From the NCBI RefSeq assembly GCF_047238185.1, contig NZ_JBDFMI010000001.1:558001-622000 (forward strand): a stretch of 64,000 bases of DNA, read 5' to 3'. Below the pieces are notes generated by a model. That model was given only the letters and a program-made list of their open reading frames with translations, was not told the DNA's origin and did not search any database. This stretch comes from Bacillus_AD sp047238185 (GTDB taxonomy: Bacteria; Bacillota; Bacilli; Bacillales; DSM-1321). The position numbers and the translations under genes were made by a program. Within the stretch, counting starts at the first letter, position 1. Every line of letters begins with the position of its first letter. This document shows positions 18,109 through 27,049 of this stretch, piece after piece.

Positions 18109-18140
18109 AAAAGGGCTTCATCTACTGCGGCCCTTTTTTT
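18109..18140 (+). terminator. Terminator after fadR
   Basis: AAAAGGGC pairs with GCCCTTTT across a 13-base loop; a T-run follows. It separates fadR from fadB, whose own promoter may use TATAAT at 18186-18191. Confidence 0.8.
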
Positions 18141-18223
18141 AAAAACTTGCAAGCTGTTAAATAGTGACTGAAATGAATAATATTGTATAATAAAGTAGGA
18201 TATAGAAACAAAGGGGGATTTGG

Positions 18224-18997
18224 ATGTCATACATTTCATATCAAGTAGATGAGTATATTGCTACTGTAAAACTTGATAAAGCTCCTGCAAACGCTTTATC
18301 GTCTGCTGTTCTTCAAGAGCTGTCATCTATCATGGATGAATTGGAAGAGCGGCAGGATGTAAGGGTGGTCGTCATCCAAGGGGAAGGCAGATTTTTCTCG
18401 GCAGGCGCCGATATTAAAGAGTTTACAACCATTTCAGATGGCTCTGAATTTTCGAATCTATCGGCAGGGGGACAATCTTTATTTGAGAGAATTGAGACAT
18501 TCTGCAAGCCGGTTATTGCCAGTATCCATGGCGCAGCGCTTGGAGGCGGACTTGAATTGGCGATGTCTTGCCACATCCGCTATGTAACTGAGTCAGCGCA
18601 ATTGGGTCTGCCCGAATTGCACTTAGGTTTGGTTCCAGGCTTTGCAGGCACCCAAAGGCTCCCTCGATTGGTCGGTATGGCAAAAGCAGCTGAAATGCTC
18701 TTTACTAGCGATTCGATATCCGGCAAGGAAGCGGCTGGCTGGGGATTAGCCAATGCTGCATTCCCGGAAGATGAATTACAGCCGGCGGTCCAAACATTAG
18801 CGAAAAAAATTGCGAGAAAGAGCCCGCTTGCCTTAAAGAAAGCAATTGAACTATTAAACTATTCCAAGCATGCCCAGTATTATGAAGGGGTTCAAAAGGA
18901 AGCCGCTTCCTTTGGGGACATTTTCGGGTCGGAGGATGCGAAGGAAGGCATTTCGGCTTTTGTCGAAAAGCGCCAGCCTACATTCTCAGGTAAGTAA
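18224..18997 (+). CDS. fadB: Enoyl-CoA hydratase
   Basis: The 257-residue crotonase-fold enzyme hydrates trans-2-enoyl-CoA in beta-oxidation. The oxyanion hole residues are in FFSAGADIKEF and HGAALGGGLELAMSCHIRY, and the glutamates are in LGLPELHLGLVPGFAGTQRL. AAAGGGGG lies before the ATG. It corresponds to ysiB/fadB of B. subtilis and precedes the electron transfer flavoprotein genes by about 55 bases. Confidence 0.93.
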   Translation: MSYISYQVDEYIATVKLDKAPANALSSAVLQELSSIMDELEERQDVRVVVIQGEGRFFSAGADIKEFTTISDGSEFSNLSAGGQSLFERIETFCKPVIASIHGAALGGGLELAMSCHIRYVTESAQLGLPELHLGLVPGFAGTQRLPRLVGMAKAAEMLFTSDSISGKEAAGWGLANAAFPEDELQPAVQTLAKKIARKSPLALKKAIELLNYSKHAQYYEGVQKEAASFGDIFGSEDAKEGISAFVEKRQPTFSGK

Positions 18998-19052
18998 AAG
19001 TAGATTCAATATTCATAATCTTCATAATTAAATCGTAGCAGGAGGCTATTAC

Positions 19053-19826
19053 ATGAATATTTATGTGTTGTTAAAAAGAACATTCGATACAGAAGAAAAA
19101 ATTACGCTATCAAACGGAAAAATCAATGAAGATGGAGCTGAATTCATCATCAATCCATACGATGAATATGCCGTGGAAGAAGCGATTAATGTAAGGGATG
19201 CGCATGGCGGTGAAGTGACAGTCGTGACAGTAGGGAGTGAAGAGGCGGAAAAGCAGCTTCGTACAGCACTTGCAATGGGAGCCGATAAAGCGGTGTTGAT
19301 CAATGTGGAAGACGATGTAGAGGACGGAGACCAATTCTCCACTTCAAAAATTTTAGGGGAATACCTGAAAGATAAAGAAGCAGATTTGATTATCGCAGGG
19401 AATGTGGCAATTGACAGCGGTTCAGGGCAAGTCGGACCACGTGTGGCCGAATTTCTTGATATCCCGTATATCACAACCATCACAAAATTGACAATCGACG
19501 GCACGAATGTAAGCGTTATCCGCGATGTCGAAGGAGACTCTGAAGTCATCGAAACGAGCCTGCCTTTATTGGTTACAGCACAGCAAGGACTAAACGAACC
19601 AAGATATCCATCCCTTCCTGGCATTATGAAAGCGAAAAAGAAACCGCTTGAAGAATTGGAATTGGATGATCTTGATCTTGAAGAAGATGAAGTTGAAGCA
19701 AAAACGAAAACGATTGAAATCTATCTTCCAGCTAAAAAAGAAGCTGGTAAAGTGCTAGATGGAGAATTGCAGGACCAAGTGAAGGAGCTAGTAAACCTGC
19801 TTCACACAGAAGCGAAAGTTCTTTAA
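19053..19826 (+). CDS. etfB: Electron transfer flavoprotein beta subunit
   Basis: The 257-residue subunit binds AMP and pairs with EtfA to carry electrons from acyl-CoA dehydrogenases to the respiratory chain. It begins MNIYVLLKRTFDTEEKITL and has the ETF-beta signature VAEFLDIPYITTITKL and VIETSLPLLVTAQQGLNEPR. CAGGAGG precedes the ATG. etfA follows 31 bases later. Confidence 0.96.
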   Translation: MNIYVLLKRTFDTEEKITLSNGKINEDGAEFIINPYDEYAVEEAINVRDAHGGEVTVVTVGSEEAEKQLRTALAMGADKAVLINVEDDVEDGDQFSTSKILGEYLKDKEADLIIAGNVAIDSGSGQVGPRVAEFLDIPYITTITKLTIDGTNVSVIRDVEGDSEVIETSLPLLVTAQQGLNEPRYPSLPGIMKAKKKPLEELELDDLDLEEDEVEAKTKTIEIYLPAKKEAGKVLDGELQDQVKELVNLLHTEAKVL

Positions 19827-19857
19827 TCCAACATGAACGTAATAGGAGGGTAAATAG

Positions 19858-20835
19858 ATGTCTAGAAAAATGCTAGTATTAGGTGAAATTCGTGATGGTG
19901 CACTTCGTAATGTATCGTTTGAAGCGGTGGCGGCAGCAAAAGTCGCTTCTGAGGGCGGAGAAATCGTTGGTGTTTTGATTGGAGATTCAGCCCAATCATT
20001 AGGAAATGAATTCATTCACTATGGTGCTGATAAAGTAGTAGTGATCGAAGATGAAAAATTATCCCAATATACATCTGACGGCTATTCCCAAGCGTTGATG
20101 GCTGTTGTGGATTCAGAGAAACCGGAAGGGATTATCATTGGCCATTCTGCAATGGGGAAAGACCTGGCTCCGCGAATTGCAGGCAAACTGAAATCAGGTT
20201 TGATTTCAGATGCTACAGCAGTAGAAGAAGAGGGTGGAAACATTGTTTTCACCAGACCAATATACTCAGGTAAAGCATTCGAGAAAAAAATCATCACTGA
20301 TGGTGTCATCTTGGCTACAATCCGGCCGAACAACATCAGCCCATTGGCAAAAGATGAGTCCCGTTCCGGTGATGTGACTGCACAAAGCGTTGAAATTAAA
20401 GATCTTCGTACAATCATTAAAGAAGTAATCCGGAAGGCTACTGACGGTGTAGATTTATCAGAGGCGAAAGTAGTCATTGCAGGAGGCCGCGGTGTAAAGA
20501 GCGCAGACGGATTCCAGCCATTGAAAGAGCTGGCTGATGTACTCGGAGGCGCAATTGGTGCATCACGCGGAGCCTGTGATGCAGACTATTGCGATTACTC
20601 CCTGCAAATTGGACAAACGGGTAAAGTGGTTACTCCTGATCTATATATTGCATGCGGCATTTCTGGAGCAATCCAGCATTTAGCCGGTATGTCCAATTCA
20701 AAAGTGATCGTTGCCATTAATAAAGACCCAGAAGCAAATATCTTTAAAGTGGCTGATTATGGAATTGTAGGGGATCTATTCGAAGTAGTTCCTATGCTCA
20801 CTGAGGAATTCAAAAAATTAAAAGTAAATGCGTAA
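19858..20835 (+). CDS. etfA: Electron transfer flavoprotein alpha subunit
   Basis: The 325-residue subunit carries the FAD. The C-terminal FAD domain shows VIAGGRGVKSADGFQPLKEL, GGAIGASRGACDADY, IGQTGKVVTPDLYIACGISG and VAINKDPEANIF. TAGGAGGG precedes the ATG. The fadB-etfB-etfA unit ends at the terminator at 20851-20889. Confidence 0.97.
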   Translation: MSRKMLVLGEIRDGALRNVSFEAVAAAKVASEGGEIVGVLIGDSAQSLGNEFIHYGADKVVVIEDEKLSQYTSDGYSQALMAVVDSEKPEGIIIGHSAMGKDLAPRIAGKLKSGLISDATAVEEEGGNIVFTRPIYSGKAFEKKIITDGVILATIRPNNISPLAKDESRSGDVTAQSVEIKDLRTIIKEVIRKATDGVDLSEAKVVIAGGRGVKSADGFQPLKELADVLGGAIGASRGACDADYCDYSLQIGQTGKVVTPDLYIACGISGAIQHLAGMSNSKVIVAINKDPEANIFKVADYGIVGDLFEVVPMLTEEFKKLKVNA

Positions 20836-20850
20836 TGTAAGAAGAACTAG

Positions 20851-20889
20851 GGACTCCGTGCCATCGTATAGTGGGCGGAGTCTTTTTTT
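20851..20889 (+). terminator. Terminator after etfA
   Basis: GACTCCG pairs with CGGAGTC across a 17-base loop that can pair further, then a run of T. Confidence 0.85.
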
Positions 20890-20953
20890 ACATTTCTTTA
20901 ATAAAAAATGGCTGAGTGAACAATCGGATAGCAAAAATAGGGAATTCCTAGTT

Positions 20954-20978
20954 GTTTACTTTAATAAGGTTAGGGTAC
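20954..20978 (+). promoter_or_regulatory. Candidate SigB promoter upstream of trxA
   Basis: GTTTAC and GGGTAC with a 13-base spacer differ by one base each from the SigB boxes GTTTAA and GGGTAT. B. subtilis trxA is known to have a SigB promoter. A TATACT (21103-21108) closer to the gene may be the -10 of the housekeeping promoter, but its -35 is poor. Confidence 0.5.
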
Positions 20979-21146
20979 ATACTAATATAGAAGCAGTTCA
21001 GCTTGCTGAATGCTTTTACAGCACTGTATAGGGATATATTCTATGGGCATATTAGCTTGGACGCTGGAAACAAATAATTAGCTTCTTGCAATATATCTCT
21101 GTTATACTTACAATAGAATTTTAGTAATTATTAGGAGGGCATTCGT

Positions 21147-21461
21147 ATGGCAATTGTCAATGCTACTGATCAAACATTTACAACTGAAACTTCTCAAGGT
21201 TTAGTGCTTGCTGATTTCTGGGCACCATGGTGCGGACCTTGTAAAATGATTGCTCCTGTACTGCAGGAACTAGATGGCGAAATGAGCGATACAGTCAAGA
21301 TCGTTAAAGTCGATGTTGACGAAAACCAAGAAACAGCCGGCAAATTCGGAGTAATGAGCATTCCTACTCTAATCCTTCTAAAAGACGGACAAGTTGTCGA
21401 TAAAGTAGTTGGTTTCCAACCAAAAGAAGCTTTAGCTGAATTGGTTAAAAAACACGCTTAA
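21147..21461 (+). CDS. trxA: Thioredoxin
   Basis: The 104-residue cytosolic disulfide reductase has the active site WCGPC in FWAPWCGPCKMIAPVL, the buried VDVDEN segment and the cis-proline loop MSIPTLILLKDG. AGGAGGG lies before the ATG. The gene follows etfA and precedes uvrC as in B. subtilis, where the intervening xsa/abfA gene is present but here is missing. Confidence 0.98.
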   Translation: MAIVNATDQTFTTETSQGLVLADFWAPWCGPCKMIAPVLQELDGEMSDTVKIVKVDVDENQETAGKFGVMSIPTLILLKDGQVVDKVVGFQPKEALAELVKKHA

Positions 21462-21476
21462 TCTGTCATTGAAGAG

Positions 21477-21503
21477 AGCTGCCCTGTGGAGGGCGGCTTT
21501 TTT
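21477..21503 (+). terminator. Terminator after trxA
   Basis: AGCTGCCCT pairs with AGGGCGGCT around a GTGG loop, then TTTTTT. Confidence 0.88.
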
Positions 21504-21737
21504 GTATGAAAAGAAAGAGATCATTTTGTTCCTGCTGCGGTCGGGAATGAAGCTAATATCTGTTAAAGGCAAAACCGGGCATAGGCATTGCTGAATGATT
21601 GCTTTATCAATAGAGACTTCTGTAATGTGAAATCATGCATAATTTTAGACTGATGGATGTTAGAATAGAAACAGAGGTTTTGTAAGGGAATCGTGTATTT
21701 ACCTTAACATGAAATCGATAGACAGGAGGCGAAGGCG

Positions 21738-23522
21738 ATGAATGAAATAGTGAAAGGAAAGCTGGCTTTGCTTCCTGACCAGCCTGGCTGTTATTTAATG
21801 AAAGACCGGCAAGGAACAGTCATTTATGTCGGTAAGGCGAAAATTTTAAAAAATCGAGTCCGATCTTATTTTACAGGCTCGCATGATGGGAAAACATTAA
21901 GGCTTGTAAATGAAATTGAGGACTTTGAATATATCATTACATCTTCGGATATGGAAGCTCTCCTTCTAGAGTTGAATTTAATAAAGAAGTATGATCCGAA
22001 ATATAATATTATGTTAAAAGACGATAAGAGCTATCCTTTTATCCATTTGACAAACGAAAAAAATCCTCGACTGTTAATAACCCGTAAAGTCAAGAAAGGG
22101 AAAGGGAAATACTTCGGCCCATACCCAAATGCCAGTGCGGCAAATGAAACGAAGAAGCTATTGGATCGCATTTACCCATTGAGGAAATGCACCAATCTGC
22201 CGGACAAGGTGTGCCTCTATTACCATATCGGCCAGTGTCTGGCTCCTTGCGTATACAATATTCAGGAACAGCAGTATAAAGAAATTACAACTGAAATCAC
22301 TAAATTCCTGAATGGCGGATATGAGGAAATAAAACAGGAGCTGATTGCGCGAATGATGGCTGCTTCGGAAGAGTTGGATTTTGAACGGGCAAAAGAATAC
22401 CGTGATAAAATTGCCCATATTGAAGCAACAATGGAAAAACAAAAAATGATCATGAACGATTTCACGGACCGCGATATTTTCGGGTATGCCATAGATAAAG
22501 GTTGGATGTGTGTCCAAGTTTTCTTTATCCGCCAGGGAAAGCTGATTGAAAGAGATGTCTCCATGTTCCCTATATATGGGGAGCCTGATGAAGAATTTCT
22601 AACATTCCTCGGGCAATTCTACAGTAAAGCGAACCATATTAAGCCAAAAGAAGTATTGCTGCCGGATTCAATCGATTTGGAGATGGCCCAGGCTTTGCTC
22701 GGAGTCAAAACTATTCAGCCGCAGCGCGGTCAGAAAAAAGACTTGCTGAAGCTGGCTAATAAAAATGCCCAAAATGCATTGAAAGAAAAATTCTTCCTGA
22801 TTGAACGGGATGAAGAGCGAACCATTAAAGCGGTTGAAAACCTGGGTCAAATACTTGGGATTTATACACCACACCGGATTGAGGCATTTGATAATTCAAA
22901 TATCCAAGGGACGAATCCTGTTTCTGCCATGGTTGTGTTTATTGATGGAAAAGCAGACCGGAATCAATATCGCAAGTATAAAATTAAATCGGTCCAAGGG
23001 CCGGATGATTATGAATCGATGCGTGAGGTAGTAAGGCGACGTTATTCCCGGGTACTGAAGGACCACCTTCCCCTGCCGGATTTAATTATTGTAGATGGTG
23101 GGAAAGGCCATATTGAAGCGGTGAGGGATGTCCTCGAGAATGAACTTGGTTTAGAAGTTCCTATTTCTGGACTGGTGAAGGATGATAAACACAAAACCTC
23201 CAATCTGCTGATGGGCAATCCGCTCGAAATTATTCCAATGGACCAGCGCAGCCAGGAATTTTATTTATTGCAGCGTATTCAAGATGAGGTTCACCGATTT
23301 GCTATCACGTTCCATCGCCAGATCAGAGGCAAAAATGCTTTCCAGTCTATGCTTGATGAAATACCGGGCATTGGACCAAAGAGAAAGCAATTACTTTTGA
23401 AGCATTTCGGTTCATTAAAAGCCATGAAGGAAGCATCTAAGGAAGAATTCATTAAAATAGGCATTCCGCAGCCGTTGGTAGACGATCTCATCGACCGTAT
23501 AAATAATAATGAGGAAAAATAA
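21738..23522 (+). CDS. uvrC: UvrABC excinuclease subunit C
   Basis: The 594-residue nuclease makes both incisions in nucleotide excision repair. The N-terminal GIY-YIG domain shows GCYLMKDRQGTVIYVGKAK, a four-cysteine iron-sulfur-type motif follows around 145-170 (RKCTNLPDKVCLYYHIGQCL), then the UVR motif (about 200-235), the RNase H-like C-nuclease with AFDNSNIQGTNPVSAMVVF and DLIIVDGGKGH, and helix-hairpin-helix motifs IPGIGPKRKQLLLKHFGSL. CAGGAGGCG precedes the ATG. Confidence 0.97.
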   Translation: MNEIVKGKLALLPDQPGCYLMKDRQGTVIYVGKAKILKNRVRSYFTGSHDGKTLRLVNEIEDFEYIITSSDMEALLLELNLIKKYDPKYNIMLKDDKSYPFIHLTNEKNPRLLITRKVKKGKGKYFGPYPNASAANETKKLLDRIYPLRKCTNLPDKVCLYYHIGQCLAPCVYNIQEQQYKEITTEITKFLNGGYEEIKQELIARMMAASEELDFERAKEYRDKIAHIEATMEKQKMIMNDFTDRDIFGYAIDKGWMCVQVFFIRQGKLIERDVSMFPIYGEPDEEFLTFLGQFYSKANHIKPKEVLLPDSIDLEMAQALLGVKTIQPQRGQKKDLLKLANKNAQNALKEKFFLIERDEERTIKAVENLGQILGIYTPHRIEAFDNSNIQGTNPVSAMVVFIDGKADRNQYRKYKIKSVQGPDDYESMREVVRRRYSRVLKDHLPLPDLIIVDGGKGHIEAVRDVLENELGLEVPISGLVKDDKHKTSNLLMGNPLEIIPMDQRSQEFYLLQRIQDEVHRFAITFHRQIRGKNAFQSMLDEIPGIGPKRKQLLLKHFGSLKAMKEASKEEFIKIGIPQPLVDDLIDRINNNEEK

Positions 23523-23552
23523 AAAACAGCCTTAAAATCGGCTGTTTTTTTA
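23521..23552. terminator. Bidirectional terminator between uvrC and yslB
   Basis: AAAAAACAGCC pairs with GGCTGTTTTTT, with T-runs on both strands. It can end both convergent transcripts. Confidence 0.88.
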
Positions 23553-23558
23553 TTTTTC

Positions 23559-24020
23559 CTATTCTTCATCATCTATAATGTCTTTAGAATCCCAACGTAC
23601 GATAAATTTAGCTTTTTCTGTTTTTTTCTTCGTTTCAACTGCAGCCTCGGTCATTCTTTTTTGCTGCTGCTGCATTTGCTGTGCGATGAATCCTGCTTCC
23701 AATTGAAAGTCCGGCTCTTCGTTCAGGGCGAATCTCCGTGAAACTATAGTGTTGCTTAAAGTCAACTCAGCTTCATGTTTAGATAGTTTATCCAATGCCA
23801 GTGTACCCCAGCCAGCATTTTCGAAAAAGGCAATGGTTTCATCCATAGATTGTAAAGGGAATTTTCGGGCTAATTGTTTTCCAGCCCAATAAAGAACTTG
23901 TGTATGGTCTTTTCCTAGTAGATCAGGTAATAGTATATCTCTCAATAATTCCTTGCTAAATAAGGAAACTGTTTCATCTTCAGTATGTTGTTGCTCCTCA
24001 ACCGCATTTTCTTTTGTCAT
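23559..24020 (-). CDS. yslB: DUF2507 family protein YslB
   Basis: The 153-residue cytosolic protein matches YslB over its length: LLPDLLGKDHTQVLYWAGKQ, LARKFPLQSM, FFENAGWGTLAL, and FQLEAGFIAQQM near the end. The family resembles V4R/TRAPP-like ligand-binding folds, but its function in bacilli is unknown. GAGGGG lies 7 bases before the ATG. It is convergent with uvrC and divergent from the sdh operon. B. subtilis has lysC beside yslB; it is absent here. Confidence 0.88.
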   Translation of the reverse strand: MTKENAVEEQQHTEDETVSLFSKELLRDILLPDLLGKDHTQVLYWAGKQLARKFPLQSMDETIAFFENAGWGTLALDKLSKHEAELTLSNTIVSRRFALNEEPDFQLEAGFIAQQMQQQQKRMTEAAVETKKKTEKAKFIVRWDSKDIIDDEE

Positions 24021-24370
24021 GTAAAACCCCTCTTTCCTAACTTACATTATATACAATTTTCTTACAGACTAGAACCATTAAACCGAACTTTTAAAAAAGG
24101 AATATTGCTATTTTTATATAACAGTATGTGAACAGGTAACAATATAGATTATATCCAGTAAACTGAATAGATAAAGAATGATGGCTGTCGAAAAATATCT
24201 AAAAAAGAATCAGTAGGATTGAAAGCTGTCGAATTCAATTTTTTTAAACCACGTATTCAGTCGATTATTTGTCAAATTGTATTCACTGAATGCGTGAACT
24301 TCTTTATAGTAGTGCGGTAAATGCTAAAAGTAACGCTAGCTTTCTATACCTTTTTTACGTATGCGTTTTC

Positions 24371-24399
24371 TTGACGGTATTAGTTTAAGAGAGTAAAAT
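24371..24399 (+). promoter_or_regulatory. SigA-type promoter candidate for sdhCAB
   Basis: TTGACG and TAAAAT with a 17-base spacer. A second candidate, TTGACA at 24501-24506 with TTTTAT at 24525-24530 (18 bases), lies closer to sdhC. The first would give a leader of about 200 bases. The rest of the 583-base gap from 24021 is AT-rich and shows no gene; it holds an inverted repeat TAGTTAA...TTAACTA at 24426-24457. Confidence 0.55.
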
Positions 24400-24603
24400 G
24401 AACTTGTCATATAATTGTTGGAAATTAGTTAAATAAGAATACTTTTAAAATTAACTATTTTCACTATGTTGAAAAAGGAATTCTTGTGTACTTTATTGTT
24501 TTGACAATTATAGATCAGAGGCAATTTTATTGAACTATTGGTAAAATTTTATATACTTACCGGTAGTGAAAGATCAACTTTTTTATTTCGAGGGGGGAAC
24601 ATG

Positions 24604-25218
24604 ATGGCAGGAAATAGTAAAGAGTTTGCGAGCCGCAAACTTCACTCACTATTAGGGGTAATTCCAGTGGGTTTGTTTTTGATAGTGCATTTAACTGTAA
24701 ACTATTTAGCGACCCGTGGTGCCGATTCATTCAATGCAGGCGCTGATTTTATGGAGAGTCTTCCATATCTGATTTTCTTTGAAATTGTATTGATTTACTT
24801 ACCATTGCTATACCATGGGATTTATGGAGTGTATATCGCATTCACTGGTACATTCAATGCAGGGAGATTCGGATATTTCCGTAACTGGATGTATATTTTA
24901 CAGCGTGTAACTGGTATTATCACCTTTATTTTTCTGATTTGGCATGTTTGGGAGACAAGAGTACAAATTGCTCTTGGAAACGATGCGCTTGATTACAATA
25001 TGATGGTTGATATCCTATCAAATCCATGGATGTTAGCTTTCTATATAGTAGGTGTCATTTCGGCAGTTTTCCATTTTTCAAATGGTCTGTGGTCTTTTGC
25101 TGTAACTTGGGGTATTACAGTATCACCACGTTCTCAACGCATCTCTGCATATGTTGTCGGAGTGGTTTTCATTCTATTGGCATATGTCGCTGTAAGAGCG
25201 TTGTTGGCTTTCGTTTAA
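24604..25218 (+). CDS. sdhC: Succinate dehydrogenase cytochrome b558 subunit
   Basis: The 204-residue membrane anchor of complex II has five membrane helices and several conserved histidines for the two hemes (LHSLLGVIPVGLFLIVHL, YHGIYGVYIAF, FLIWHVWETR, VFHFSNGLWSFAVTWG). The start at 24604 gives MAGNSKEF, matching MSGNREF of B. subtilis SdhC, and sits 5-8 bases after GAGGGGGG; the ATG at 24601 is closer to it. It reduces menaquinone with electrons from SdhAB. Confidence 0.96.
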   Translation: MAGNSKEFASRKLHSLLGVIPVGLFLIVHLTVNYLATRGADSFNAGADFMESLPYLIFFEIVLIYLPLLYHGIYGVYIAFTGTFNAGRFGYFRNWMYILQRVTGIITFIFLIWHVWETRVQIALGNDALDYNMMVDILSNPWMLAFYIVGVISAVFHFSNGLWSFAVTWGITVSPRSQRISAYVVGVVFILLAYVAVRALLAFV

Positions 25219-25286
25219 AACAATCGTCTAGCAATCTAGTTCAAATAGTATAAGAAATATCGGTAATTACAAGGGAGTGAGTAAGG

Positions 25287-27047
25287 TTGAGTAAAGGTAA
25301 AATTATCGTAGTCGGCGGAGGACTGGCAGGATTAATGTCCACCATCAAGGCTGCAGAACAAGGCAAGCATGTGGAATTATTTTCTTTGGTTCCAGTAAAG
25401 CGCTCTCACTCAGTATGTGCTCAAGGTGGCATAAATGGTGCCGTCAATACCAAGGGTGAGGGAGATTCAACCTGGGAACATTTTGATGATACAGTTTACG
25501 GCGGGGATTTCCTTGCAAACCAACCGCCTGTAAAAGCAATGTGTGATGCGGCACCGTCCATTATACATATGTTCGACCGTATGGGTGTTATGTTCAACCG
25601 TACGGAAGAAGGTCTGTTGGATTTCCGCCGTTTCGGTGGAACGCAATATCACCGTACCGCTTACGCTGGAGCTACAACTGGGCAACAGCTATTATATGCG
25701 CTTGATGAGCAGGTGCGCCGCTATGAAGTCCAAGGGCTTGTAACAAAATTTGAAGGCTGGGAGCTGTTGGGAGTCATTGTGGATGATGAAGGTGTATGCC
25801 GAGGAATCACAGCCCAAAACCTGACAAGTATGGAAATCCAGTCATTCTCATCTGATGCCGTTATTTTGGCATCCGGAGGCCCGGGAATTATTTTCGGAAA
25901 ATCAACTAACTCCATTATTAATACGGGTTCTGCAGCATCTACTGTATTCCAGCAGGGCGTACATTACGCAAATGGAGAGTTCATCCAAATTCACCCAACT
26001 GCGATTCCAGGAGACGATAAACTCCGTCTTATGAGTGAATCTGCACGTGGTGAAGGTGGACGTATATGGACATATAAAGATGGTAAACCGTGGTATTTCT
26101 TGGAGGAAAAATATCCTGCTTATGGAAATCTGGTTCCACGTGATATTGCTACCCGTGAAATTTTCGATGTATGTGTTGCCCAAAAAATGGGTATCAACGG
26201 CGAAAACATGGTGTATTTGGATTTATCGCATAAAGATCCTCACGAATTGGATGTTAAACTTGGCGGCATCATCGAAATTTACGAGAAATTCACTGGTGAA
26301 GACCCTCGTAAGCTTCCAATGAAGATTTTCCCTGCAGTCCACTATTCAATGGGCGGCTTATGGGTAGACTTCGATCAAATGACGAATATCCCTGGCTTGT
26401 TTGCTGCCGGTGAGTGCGACTACTCACAACATGGCGCGAACCGTCTTGGCGCGAATTCATTGCTATCCGCCATCTTCGGAGGAATGGTAGCAGGACCGAA
26501 CGCAGTTAAATATATTAATGGATTAGAGAAGAGCGTCGATGCTGTTTCATCCCAAGTCTTTGATAATGCAGTCAAAGAACAACAAGCAAAATGGGATAAT
26601 ATCATGAAAATGGACGGCAATGAAAATGCTTATGTCCTTCATAAAGAGCTTGGCGAATGGATGACTGAAAATGTTACCGTTGTCCGTTATAATGACAAGC
26701 TATTGAAAACGGATGAAAAAATCCAGGAGTTGATTGAACGCTATAACCATATCAACATTAATGATACAGCTAAATGGAGCAACCAGGGTGCTGCCTTTAC
26801 CCGACAGCTTCAAAATATGCTTCAATTGGCACGTGTAATCACTCTTGGAGCATACAACCGAAATGAGAGCCGCGGTGCTCACTATAAACCGGACTATCCG
26901 GAACGTAACGATGAAGATTTCTTGAAAACAACGATTGCAAAATATACTGGCAATACAACTGCTCCTGATATTTCGTATCAAGAAGTAGATATTTCTTTAA
27001 TTGAACCGCGTAAACGTGACTATTCAAAACAAAAAGAGGAGAAATAA
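25287..27047 (+). CDS. sdhA: Succinate dehydrogenase flavoprotein subunit
   Basis: The 586-residue flavoprotein oxidises succinate to fumarate. It has the Rossmann motif VVGGGLAGLMS, the FAD-linking histidine region HSVCAQGGINGAVNT, the substrate loop FIQIHPTAIPG, and the active-site segment ESARGEGGRIWTY. The start is TTG at 25287, after AAGGGAGTG, as in B. subtilis sdhA. sdhB follows after 2 bases. Confidence 0.97.
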   Translation: MSKGKIIVVGGGLAGLMSTIKAAEQGKHVELFSLVPVKRSHSVCAQGGINGAVNTKGEGDSTWEHFDDTVYGGDFLANQPPVKAMCDAAPSIIHMFDRMGVMFNRTEEGLLDFRRFGGTQYHRTAYAGATTGQQLLYALDEQVRRYEVQGLVTKFEGWELLGVIVDDEGVCRGITAQNLTSMEIQSFSSDAVILASGGPGIIFGKSTNSIINTGSAASTVFQQGVHYANGEFIQIHPTAIPGDDKLRLMSESARGEGGRIWTYKDGKPWYFLEEKYPAYGNLVPRDIATREIFDVCVAQKMGINGENMVYLDLSHKDPHELDVKLGGIIEIYEKFTGEDPRKLPMKIFPAVHYSMGGLWVDFDQMTNIPGLFAAGECDYSQHGANRLGANSLLSAIFGGMVAGPNAVKYINGLEKSVDAVSSQVFDNAVKEQQAKWDNIMKMDGNENAYVLHKELGEWMTENVTVVRYNDKLLKTDEKIQELIERYNHININDTAKWSNQGAAFTRQLQNMLQLARVITLGAYNRNESRGAHYKPDYPERNDEDFLKTTIAKYTGNTTAPDISYQEVDISLIEPRKRDYSKQKEEK

Positions 27048-27049
27048 AA

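Noticed and set aside
20828..21031. Open frame after etfA
   Set aside because: It runs through the etfA terminator and the SigB-like promoter and has no ribosome site.
24538..24603. Longer N-terminus for sdhC
   Set aside because: The strong GAGGGGGG site lies inside that extension, and SdhC of B. subtilis starts at the equivalent of 24604.
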